Shown one piece after another: positions 13,717 to 20,208 of a DNA stretch of 20,208 nt; the stretch's first letter is position 1, and every line of letters begins with the position of its first letter. The translations under genes and the position numbers were made by a program. The notes beneath the pieces were generated by a model. It was given only the letters and a program-made list of their open reading frames with translations, did not search any database and was not told where the DNA came from. The stretch lies in NCBI GenBank assembly GCA_041495845.1, contig JBGQDM010000059.1, positions 1-20,208 on the forward strand, given 5' to 3'. The DNA is from JBGQDM01 sp041495845 (GTDB lineage Bacteria; Acidobacteriota; Terriglobia; Terriglobales; Acidobacteriaceae).

Positions 13717-14071
13717 GCAGTGCTGGCTGGCTGCCTTGGGCACTCAACGCGGGCCGCCCACCAGTGCTCGGCGCTCTACGCCCCTTTTTCCCTTGACATT
13801 CCCCTCCCCGCTGTTGCACAAAAGATATAGAGGTTAACCTATAAATTAGCTGGAAGGAATAAGTCCTTACGGCTCTAGATTTTCCGTATAAGTCCTGATT
13901 CCTCCAGGATTTAAGTGCGATTCTCCCGCTACACCGATGAAAACAATAGGCCGGGGGAGGGGTAGGGGGGGTACCCTCTGCACGTCGAACTCGGGCAGGT
14001 GGTGGTCATGCGGAGGTGGCGGGTGGGCTCCGCTTGCTTTTTCATTTTCGCATGCAGCGCCAGCGCTAGCT
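13717..14071. other. Gene-free stretch with AT-rich palindromic segment
   Basis: No convincing gene was found. A locally AT-rich part (about 13793-13915) holds a TTGACA hexamer (13793-13798), the perfect palindrome AGGTTAACCT (13831-13840), TATAAA (13840-13845), and a direct repeat ATAAGTCCT (13859-13867 and 13888-13896). It also holds an 8-bp stem with one G-T pair, AAGTCCTG (13890-13897) and CAGGATTT (13905-13912). The TTGACA and TATAAA are too far apart for one promoter. The rest is G-rich low-complexity sequence leading to the repeat at 14011. Confidence 0.5.
14011..14033. repeat. GGCGGGTGGGCT motif with CGGAG/CTCCG hairpin
   Basis: CGGAG (14011-14015) and CTCCG (14028-14032) flank GTGGCGGGTGGG, another copy of the GGCGGGTGG core. 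A wider CATGCG/CGCATG pair surrounds it. It lies just beyond the 3' end of the pilus operon and marks the edge of the repeat-bearing region. Confidence 0.45.
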
Positions 14072-14986
14072 CTACTGCTGATTGTCCGGGCCACCTTGAG
14101 GTGGTGGGTTCTGAGGGCCGGGTGCGGCGGGCTGGCCAGGCTGGTTGGGGCCTGGGGGGCCGCCGGTGGGGTTGTTGGTGCCGCCGCCCACGCCCTGCAG
14201 CGGAGGTTGGCTGGGGGCGTTCAGGAGGCCGCCACGGTCATTGCCGGGGTCGTAAATGAATTGCCACTGGTTGTAGTGGTTCTTGCGGTCGAATTCGCGA
14301 ATGGAGGCTTTGCGGCTGGTGCTGACCACGCCCACAATGCCTAAACCGCCGCCAAAGGTGGGGCCGGAACCGAGTGGGCCGGCGTTGGGGCCGGTCGTGG
14401 GGGCTAAGGGGGCGGAGGAAGGTCCGGTCTGGCCGCCGGGGCCGTTAGCGGAAGGATTCGGGGTGCCGCCCGGGCCATTCGGGTTCTGCGGGTTATCGGT
14501 TTCATCCTGCTGGTTCTGCGTCGCGTCGTTTGTCGCGGGGCCGGTGGCGGGGTTGGCTGCGGGCTGCAGTCCGCCGGGTTGCTGTCCTAATTGCTGCCCC
14601 AGCGCGCCGGGATTCTGAAAGCCCTGGCCCAGTCCGGCGCCGAAGCTGAATTTCACTTCGCCGAAGTGAAGCAGCTTGAAGTCCTGGCCCGTGATGGGGT
14701 CTTTGTAACGGCGGCGCAGATAGCGGATGTTGTTGCCGCTTTCCAGTTCTTCGATGGAATTGGGGAAGCGGCTGTTCTTGCGGTAGAAACGGCGAATGGC
14801 GCGGGCGTATTGAGCGCCGCGGTGGACCAATTCCTCTTCGCGATCGCGCTTGATTTCATGGATCACGCGGGGCACGGCGGCGGCGGCGAGAATCACCAGC
14901 AGAGCCACAAACAAAACCAGCGTGAGCAGAATGTAGCCACCATCTGGTGAAGACGGGCGGCGCCGAAATGTTTGCGGATGCGGCAT
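14072..14986 (-). CDS. Type II secretion/type IV pilus pseudopilin-like protein with long disordered inserts
   Basis: A 304-residue protein with a prepilin-type N-terminus. A short basic leader ends SSPDGG, followed by the hydrophobic helix YILLTLVLFVALLVILA. Cleavage is expected after Gly17. The mature +5 residue is then Thr, not the Glu conserved in major pilins; lack of Glu5 is known for GspK-like minor pseudopilins. The headpiece (about 45-112, RRFYRKNSRFPNSIEELESG) resembles GspG-type chains. Residues ~115-215 and 255-304 are low-complexity, rich in Gly, Pro, Asn and Gln. A conserved-looking block, REFDRKNHYNQWQFIYDPGND, lies between them. It is the last gene of the operon, starting 3 bases after the upstream stop. 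Whether it builds a pilus or a secretion pseudopilus is not settled. Confidence 0.8.
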   Translation of the reverse strand: MPHPQTFRRRPSSPDGGYILLTLVLFVALLVILAAAAVPRVIHEIKRDREEELVHRGAQYARAIRRFYRKNSRFPNSIEELESGNNIRYLRRRYKDPITGQDFKLLHFGEVKFSFGAGLGQGFQNPGALGQQLGQQPGGLQPAANPATGPATNDATQNQQDETDNPQNPNGPGGTPNPSANGPGGQTGPSSAPLAPTTGPNAGPLGSGPTFGGGLGIVGVVSTSRKASIREFDRKNHYNQWQFIYDPGNDRGGLLNAPSQPPLQGVGGGTNNPTGGPPGPNQPGQPAAPGPQNPPPQGGPDNQQ

Positions 14987-14989
14987 GAA

Positions 14990-15601
14990 CTAGCTTTGCG
15001 TGAGCGGAATGCTCTGCCGGTTGTTGTAGAGCACGTCTTCGATATCCACCGAGTTGGGACCGATGTGCACCACTTTGTAGCGGCGGTTGACGATGTCGCC
15101 TTCGGCGGCGATGAAAACGTCGTCTCCCTGCGAGAGAAAAACTTTCTTGACGGTACCGCCACCGCTGGCAAAGCCAAAGAACTTCAGCGTAATGGGCGGG
15201 GGCGGAGGCGGACCCGTGGGCGTGGGATGTGCGGTATCGGTGGCGACCTTCTGGACTTCCTTGGGAATCTCCGGTGGCGGCGCCTCGTTGGAGAAAATAT
15301 TGCGCCCGCTGCCGGTGTAGGTCAGTTCCTCGGTTGCCGCCAGCAGTTGTAACTGCAAGCGCGGATCGAGCGAAGAAACCAGGGGAGCGGCGGTGCGGCC
15401 CGACGTCGCGCTCTTGGGTGCCAGGCGCGATTCGGTGGCACGCGGCGCCGGTGCGATCTTTGTCTGGATCCGGGTCTGGGTGGTCTGGGGAGGTGGCGGC
15501 GTGCCCGGCGTCCACAACGAGCGGGCGGTGGACAAGAGGGCCAGCAGGCCGAGTCCGCCGGCCAGCAGCACCTTCTTGCGGTTTTCGGTTCCGAGTTGCA
15601 C
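14990..15601 (-). CDS. PilP/GspC-like inner-membrane assembly protein
   Basis: A 203-residue protein with a single N-terminal membrane anchor (about residues 9-27, KVLLAGGLGLLALLSTARS). A Pro/Thr/Ala-rich periplasmic linker follows, and a small C-terminal beta domain spans about 130-200 (ITLKFFGFASGGGTVKKVFL, then IVNRRYKVVHIG). That layout and its place after pilO match PilP/GspC-type proteins, which link the inner-membrane platform to the secretin. Identity is by architecture and position rather than strong sequence motifs. Its GTG start at 15601 directly follows the pilO stop (TGAGTG), indicating translational coupling. Confidence 0.7.
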   Translation of the reverse strand: MQLGTENRKKVLLAGGLGLLALLSTARSLWTPGTPPPPQTTQTRIQTKIAPAPRATESRLAPKSATSGRTAAPLVSSLDPRLQLQLLAATEELTYTGSGRNIFSNEAPPPEIPKEVQKVATDTAHPTPTGPPPPPPITLKFFGFASGGGTVKKVFLSQGDDVFIAAEGDIVNRRYKVVHIGPNSVDIEDVLYNNRQSIPLTQS

Positions 15602-16141
15602 TCAGGCCCCCGCTTTCAGAAAGGCGTCCAGTTTCAGTTGCAGCCGCACCTGCCCGCCTTGGGCCTCGCCCAGACTCACGCTGTTCACCACAAAGAAAAC
15701 GCGATCGCGTTCGAGGGCATTGATGAAGCGCACCAGGTGGATGTAATCGCCTTCCAGGTTCGCTTCCACATGCAAGGCGGAAATCCCGGCGCGGCCGGTG
15801 TCCTTCAATTCGTATTTTGCCGTCGCGATCCTGACGCTGTGGGTGGATGCCACCTTGCCCAGTTCGGAGGAAACATCGGACTCACGCGCTGGCAAGCGGT
15901 CCTTGTAGAACGTCGCGATCTGTTGGCGAGCACTCTTGATTTTTTCGTCGAGCCCGCCCAGCGGCTTGACTTCCAGCGTCTTGCTCTTCAGTTCAGCGCG
16001 CAACTGGTTGAGTTCGGCTTGCCGCGAGTTGGTGGAGCCCACCAGCGGCGAGAAAAGCGCGACCAGCGCGAGCACGTCAACCAGCAGCAGCGCGCCCAGC
16101 ACAACGCTTACCTTGCGGCGGGTGTCATGAGTGCTGGCCAT
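15602..16141 (-). CDS. pilO: Type IV pilus inner-membrane protein PilO
   Basis: A 179-residue bitopic protein. A membrane helix (about residues 11-31, VSVVLGALLLVDVLALVALFS) is followed by a coiled-coil (SRQAELNQLRAELKSKTLEV) and a C-terminal ferredoxin-like domain (about 100-175, with VEANLEGDYIHLVRFINALE). PilO dimerises with PilN and aligns the pilus machine below the secretin. The ATG overlaps the pilN stop by one base (TAATG). Confidence 0.88.
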   Translation of the reverse strand: MASTHDTRRKVSVVLGALLLVDVLALVALFSPLVGSTNSRQAELNQLRAELKSKTLEVKPLGGLDEKIKSARQQIATFYKDRLPARESDVSSELGKVASTHSVRIATAKYELKDTGRAGISALHVEANLEGDYIHLVRFINALERDRVFFVVNSVSLGEAQGGQVRLQLKLDAFLKAGA

Positions 16142-16728
16142 TAGCGTTGGCTCCGGGGTGGCGCGACCACGTAATGGGCGCTTACCTGAAATTGCACGGC
16201 ATCTCCCGGGGTCTGGCCCTGGGAGGAAACTTCTTCACGAATCAGGGGCCGCTCAAACTGGGGCGACTCTTCGAGATGATGGACCAGTTCGAGCGCGCGC
16301 TCGCGGGACTGTCCGGCAACGGTCAGTTTGATGGCCAGCCCGCTGTCCGGCGATGTCTCAGGTGCGATGGACACTACGTGCAACTGGGGGGGCATGAGTT
16401 TTTCCAGGTCGGTGAAGACACGCGTCCAGGAAAACGACTTGCGCAGGATGAGCTGGTTGAGCATCTCTGACTGCTCGCGCATGACCCGGTTTTCCGGTTT
16501 GGAGAGGGTCGCTTCCGCTTGCGCCCGTTCGCGGTCGCAACGGGCAATGGCTTCGCGCGTCTGAGCAATGGTATGGCGATCGCGACTGGCAGCGCGCCAA
16601 CCCGTAGCTACGGTGTAGAGCAGCGCCAGGCTGAAGATGGCGAGTACAGCCAGACCGCTGCCCCATTGCAGCCAGAACCGGCGGCTGTCCACAAAGGGCT
16701 GGCTGGCGAGATTGATATTCAGTCGCAT
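16141..16728 (-). CDS. pilN: Type IV pilus inner-membrane protein PilN
   Basis: A 195-residue protein beginning RLNINLASQPFVDSRRFW; the short cytoplasmic INLA segment is the family's PilM-binding motif. A membrane helix (about 22-46, WGSGLAVLAIFSLALLYTVA) and a coiled-coil follow. A ferredoxin-like periplasmic domain ends the chain (TRVFTDLEKLMPPQLHVVSI onward). It partners PilO and recruits PilM. The start overlaps the pilM stop by one base (TAATG). Confidence 0.9.
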   Translation of the reverse strand: MRLNINLASQPFVDSRRFWLQWGSGLAVLAIFSLALLYTVATGWRAASRDRHTIAQTREAIARCDRERAQAEATLSKPENRVMREQSEMLNQLILRKSFSWTRVFTDLEKLMPPQLHVVSIAPETSPDSGLAIKLTVAGQSRERALELVHHLEESPQFERPLIREEVSSQGQTPGDAVQFQVSAHYVVAPPRSQR

Positions 16729-17630
16729 TAGCTGACCAGTGCCCCCACCACGCCGGCCATGCGCCAGCGCGGCACCGGGCTACCCAGGTTTTCTCCCAAT
16801 TGCGAGGCGGCGACCAGATCATGCACTTCGGCTCCGGTTTGGGCGCGCAACGCCATGGCTGCGCCCGCCGACTCCGGCAATCCGGCAACGTAGATGCGTT
16901 CCAGATTCAGATGGTAGGTGTCCTGAAAAAACACGATGGATGGGTACACTTCTTCCGCCAGTTGTTCGCCGGTCAGGCTCTGGCCACGAGCGTTTTCCAG
17001 GGTGCGAAACAACAGCAACTGGCCGCCGTCCATGATGGCGATACTGGTGGTGCGGTTGTCTACTTTCACGGCCAGCGACGGCCGCGTCGCATCGACCGCT
17101 CCCAGCGAGGCCAGCATCGAGGGCACAACCACCCCGGGACTGAATCCGGAAAGGCGCACCGCAGCTTCATACTCTTCCAGCACATGGGCCAGAACGACGG
17201 CGGCGACCACTTTGATCCCGCCTTCCTTCGCAGGTTGGGCGTGGTAGGAAATTTTGGCTTTGTCGACATCGTAGGGCAGGGATTTCTTGAGCCGGAAGCG
17301 GACCACGGTTTCGGCTTCGTGAGCTTTGTCCGGCAGGGTATCGAAATCGAGCAGAACCACGCGAACGGTGGCGTCGGGAATGACCATAACGACATCCCGT
17401 CCGCGGGCGGTGATGGATTCGAGGGCGGAGCGCAAAGCTTCGGCCAGCCAATCCTGCCGCTGGACGTTGCTCTCGGTCAGGTCGGGCGCCAGGCTGCCGG
17501 GAGCGATTTCGGCCGAGCTGTAGGCTTCGACGACGTCAGCACTTTCCGAGACTCTACCCGCAAGCACGCGGTCCGAGGCGATCTCGCAAGCGAGACGGGG
17601 ACGCGCCAGACGTTGGTTTGAATAACTCAT
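16728..17630 (-). CDS. pilM: Type IV pilus actin-like protein PilM
   Basis: A 300-residue cytoplasmic protein of the actin/FtsA fold that binds the PilN N-terminus and couples the motor to the membrane complex. Recognisable segments are VVMVIPDATVRVVLLDFDTLP, the KKSLPYDVDKAKISYHAQ block, VVVPSMLASLGAV and the nucleotide-site-like VKVDNRTTSIAIMDGGQLLLFR. The usual N-terminal GLDIG phosphate loop is replaced by ACEIASDRV, so nucleotide binding may be weakened. It is separated from gspE by 124 bases and overlaps pilN. No clear Shine-Dalgarno sequence precedes ATG 17630. Confidence 0.87.
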   Translation of the reverse strand: MSYSNQRLARPRLACEIASDRVLAGRVSESADVVEAYSSAEIAPGSLAPDLTESNVQRQDWLAEALRSALESITARGRDVVMVIPDATVRVVLLDFDTLPDKAHEAETVVRFRLKKSLPYDVDKAKISYHAQPAKEGGIKVVAAVVLAHVLEEYEAAVRLSGFSPGVVVPSMLASLGAVDATRPSLAVKVDNRTTSIAIMDGGQLLLFRTLENARGQSLTGEQLAEEVYPSIVFFQDTYHLNLERIYVAGLPESAGAAMALRAQTGAEVHDLVAASQLGENLGSPVPRWRMAGVVGALVS

Positions 17631-17754
17631 CGCAAACAGTAACCAGTTGGCTCCACGGGCCTCTACAGCATCAAAACTCCGGAACCGCGGAAAGGCAATA
17701 GCTGCGGCAACACCTCAAGGACAAGCCCTTCTGGGGAATGCCCCATCGGCTGCC

Positions 17755-19455
17755 TCAGCGGAAAGTTTCGATAAACGTGACTTTGTTGATCTCCTTCAAT
17801 GTGGTCACGCCGGTACGCACCTTTTCGAGCGCCGATTCCCGGAGGAAACGCATGCCTTCGTCGCGGGCGGCGCGGCGGATTTCCGACGAGGGCCGTTTGA
17901 TCAGAATCATCTCGCGGATGCGGTCGCTCAACTCCAGCAGTTCGTGAATGGCGGTGCGGCCGCGATACCCGGTTCCAGCACACTCGATGCAGCCCTGACC
18001 TTCGTAAAACGGCACCGGTCCCCATTGCGCGGCATCGAGGCCGCTAGCCTCGAGCACTTCGGCCGGGTAGCGGACTTCGGTGCGACAGGAATCGCAAATC
18101 ACCCGCACCAGCCGCTGCGCCAGAATGCAGTTCAAGGCGGAGACGAAGTTGTAGGGTTCGACGCCCATGTTGAGGAAGCGGCCCAGCACATCCACGACGT
18201 TGTTGGCGTGGACGGTGGTGAATACGAGGTGGCCGGTCAGCGCGGACTGGATGGCGATCTGCGCCGTTTCGGTGTCGCGGATTTCGCCCACCATGATCTT
18301 GTCCGGGTCATGGCGCAGAATGGAGCGCAGACCACGGGCAAAGGTCAGCCCCTTTTTTTCGTTGACCGGGATCTGCGTGATGCCACGAATCTGATACTCG
18401 ACCGGGTCTTCGATGGTGATGATCTTGTCTTCGTCCGTCTTGATTTCATTGATGCCGGCGTAGAGCGTGGTGGTTTTGCCGCTGCCGGTGGGTCCGGTGA
18501 CCAGCACCATGCCGTAGGGTTCGTGGATATAGCGGCGGAAACGGCGCAGATCGTCCTCGCTAAAGCCGACCACATCGAGGGTGAGCGTGCGGAACTTCTC
18601 GCTCATCGACTCTTTATCGAGCACGCGCAGTACGGCGTCTTCGCCGTGAATGGACGGCATGATGGAGACGCGGAAATCGATAGGACGCTCGGGGTTGCCG
18701 TACTTCACGCGGAAGCGGCCGTCCTGCGGCACTCGGCGTTCGGAAATATCCAACTCGCTCATCACCTTGATGCGGGAGATGATGGTGGACTGGTGTTCGC
18801 GGTTGAGCGGGGGCATGGCCTGCTGCAGCACGCCGTCAATGCGGTACTTGATGACGACTGAGTCGTCACGGCTCTCAATGTGAATGTCACTGGCGCGGCG
18901 CTGCAGCGCGGTGAAGATGACGATGTCCACCAACCGGATGATGGGGCTGATGTCGCCCTGCGCCGACAACCGGTCCATGGAAATGGTTTCTTCGCCGCTT
19001 TCGTCCTCGTGCACCACGTGCAGGGTGAAGCCTTCGCTGGCTTCTTCCAGCACGCGTTGCGACTGTTCCGTCTTCTTGAGGATGTCGCTGATCTGTCCCA
19101 GCGTGGAAACCTTGGTGACGATGCGCTTGCCGAGCAGCAGGCTGATTTCATCAATCATCATCAGCTGGCTGGGATCGGCAATGGCCACCGCCAGACGGCC
19201 ATCTTCAGTTTCCTCCAGGGGCACGAAGTTGTAACGGAACATCAGGTCAACGGGAATTTTCTTGAACAGATCGTGGTGGAGCTGGAAGTTACGCAGGTCG
19301 ATGAACTCGCAGCGATAGCGGCGGGCCACATCCTGGGCGCGCTCCACCTCGGCCGCGCCGACGTCGATGCCGCCACGATTGCCATTGGCGGGGGGCGTGG
19401 CGGCGGGAGTCTTCGGCACCGTCACATTCGGCGTATCTGTGGGACGACCAGCCAT
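17755..19455 (-). CDS. gspE: Type IV pilus/type II secretion assembly ATPase PilB/GspE
   Basis: The hexameric cytoplasmic ATPase that drives pilin or pseudopilin assembly, ~566 residues. The N-terminal GspE/MshE-like domain spans about 40-140. The ATPase core has Walker A GPTGSGKT (about 321-328), the Asp box TIEDPVEYQ, the Walker B-like KIMVGEIRD and the His box LTGHLVFTTVHAN. A four-cysteine zinc site follows (CDSC, then CIEC before GTGYRGRTAI). The ATG at 19455 is used; an in-frame GTG at 19470 adds five residues and has AAAGG very close upstream. It lies 36 bases after the gspF stop. PilB and GspE cannot be separated by these motifs; the PilM/N/O neighbours favour a pilus-type machine. 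Confidence 0.94.
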   Translation of the reverse strand: MAGRPTDTPNVTVPKTPAATPPANGNRGGIDVGAAEVERAQDVARRYRCEFIDLRNFQLHHDLFKKIPVDLMFRYNFVPLEETEDGRLAVAIADPSQLMMIDEISLLLGKRIVTKVSTLGQISDILKKTEQSQRVLEEASEGFTLHVVHEDESGEETISMDRLSAQGDISPIIRLVDIVIFTALQRRASDIHIESRDDSVVIKYRIDGVLQQAMPPLNREHQSTIISRIKVMSELDISERRVPQDGRFRVKYGNPERPIDFRVSIMPSIHGEDAVLRVLDKESMSEKFRTLTLDVVGFSEDDLRRFRRYIHEPYGMVLVTGPTGSGKTTTLYAGINEIKTDEDKIITIEDPVEYQIRGITQIPVNEKKGLTFARGLRSILRHDPDKIMVGEIRDTETAQIAIQSALTGHLVFTTVHANNVVDVLGRFLNMGVEPYNFVSALNCILAQRLVRVICDSCRTEVRYPAEVLEASGLDAAQWGPVPFYEGQGCIECAGTGYRGRTAIHELLELSDRIREMILIKRPSSEIRRAARDEGMRFLRESALEKVRTGVTTLKEINKVTFIETFR

Positions 19456-19491
19456 TGTCTTTGCTACCACAACCTTTCTGAACTCCAGGCT

Positions 19492-20208
19492 TCAGCGCTG
19501 CAAGCCGCTGGAGCCCAGCGTGAAAATCGGAAGGTAGAGCGAGATCAGCACTCCACCTACAAACGTTGCCATGATGATCAGGATGACCGGCTCGATCAAG
19601 GCCAGGGCTGCGCCTAACGCCGTCTGCACATCCTCCTCATAGAATTCTGCCACCGAATTGAGCATGGCGGGGAGGGCCCCGCTGGATTCCCCGGTTTCGA
19701 TCATTTCCACGGCCAAGTCGGGAAATACTTTTTCCTGGTCCAACGACCGGGCCAGCGGTTGTCCGCCGCGCACTGCCTCAGTGGCGGTTTCCAAACTTCC
19801 TCGTAGCAGTTTGCTGCCCATCGAAGGGGCGGCGGTTTCCATGGCTGGCACCAACGGCAGTCCGCCCATCAGCAGGGTTGACATCATGCGGGAGAAGTTC
19901 GCCACTTGGTACTTCATCCAGATTTGGCCCAACAAGGGCATCGAAAGGAGCGCGCGCTCGACCGCCAGCGCGCCCCGTTTCGTATGCCGCCAGCGAAAAA
20001 AGCCGAACCCCAGCAACGCGACTGCCGCCAGCATGAGCAACAGATACTTCCGCGCCGCGTTGCCCACCGCCATGATGAAAAGCGTGGGCGCGGGCAACTG
20101 CGCATTGAGCGTGTCAAACAGCTTGGCAAACTCCGGCACCACGTAGGTCACCAGGAAGATCACCATGATCGTCACCATCATCACCAACAAGGCTGGGTAC
20201 ACCAGGGA
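19492..20208 (-). CDS. gspF: Type IV pilus/type II secretion platform protein PilC/GspF, C-terminal part
   Basis: The frame is open to the right edge, so only the C-terminal ~238 residues are seen. The polytopic inner-membrane platform protein is recognisable by a helix plus YVVPEFAKLFDTLNAQLP, a second helix (LLLMLAAVALLGFGFF), then the second GspF domain. That domain includes FSRMMSTLLMGGLPLVPAM, MIETGESSGALPAML and a final helix in ALALIEPVILIIMATFVGG. The E-x-G-E-x-S-G-x-L motif is diagnostic of the GspF family. It is the first visible gene of the minus-strand operon and works directly with GspE. Confidence 0.94.
   Translation of the reverse strand, partial: SLVYPALLVMMVTIMVIFLVTYVVPEFAKLFDTLNAQLPAPTLFIMAVGNAARKYLLLMLAAVALLGFGFFRWRHTKRGALAVERALLSMPLLGQIWMKYQVANFSRMMSTLLMGGLPLVPAMETAAPSMGSKLLRGSLETATEAVRGGQPLARSLDQEKVFPDLAVEMIETGESSGALPAMLNSVAEFYEEDVQTALGAALALIEPVILIIMATFVGGVLISLYLPIFTLGSSGLQR

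Noticed and set aside
13793..13845. A complete promoter formed by TTGACA and TATAAA
   Set aside because: The hexamers are about 41 bases apart, too far for one sigma70 promoter, and no gene follows on that strand.
13867..14094. 75-codon minus-strand frame beyond the pilus operon
   Set aside because: It overlaps the pseudopilin 3' end, is Pro/His-rich and has no ribosome site or similarity I recognise.
17647..18861. 404-codon open frame on the plus strand
   Set aside because: It is antisense to gspE, whose Walker and zinc motifs are unmistakable.

Overview
The window looks like part of a high-GC chromosome from an Acidobacteriota (Terriglobia/Koribacter-like) bacterium, or a metagenome bin of one. 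I infer this from the flavour of the proteins (GuaA, the PilM/N/O set, a carboxypeptidase-regulatory-domain TonB receptor) and from the many small palindromic repeats between genes. No 16S rRNA or other definitive marker is present, so the assignment is by resemblance only.

Region 1 (1-9.8 kb) is mostly core. On the plus strand it holds the 3' end of leuS, a six-helix membrane protein with a possibly leaderless start, and guaA. A repeat-rich junction separates guaA from a convergent TonB-dependent receptor. A tRNA-Leu(UAG) follows, then a small two-helix membrane protein (minus) diverging from an ErpA/IscA-type iron-sulfur carrier (plus) that ends in a clear intrinsic terminator. Next comes a secreted HExxH metallopeptidase-like protein. 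It is convergent with a minus-strand operon of a TetR regulator followed by a membrane protein in a broken reading frame and the start of a third gene. Two near-identical palindromes at the tetR start are strong candidates for its operators.

Region 2 (about 9.8-14.07 kb) is accessory. Three minus-strand genes of visibly lower GC encode a DUF4062-domain protein, a DUF5677-like protein and an exported trypsin-like serine protease. The gaps between them each carry a GGCGGGTGG-type motif or hairpin. A 3' scrap of a beta-lactamase-family serine hydrolase is cut off exactly at one such hairpin, which suggests repeat-associated rearrangement. The DUF4062/DUF5677/protease set is the best candidate here for an uncharacterised system, but the link rests only on adjacency and orientation.

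Region 3 (14.07-20.2 kb) is a tightly packed minus-strand type IV pilus/type II secretion operon, in transcription order: gspF/pilC (partial), gspE/pilB, pilM, pilN, pilO, a PilP/GspC-like protein, and an unusual pseudopilin with a long disordered Gly/Pro/Asn/Gln-rich insert. Secretin and prepilin peptidase genes are not in the window.
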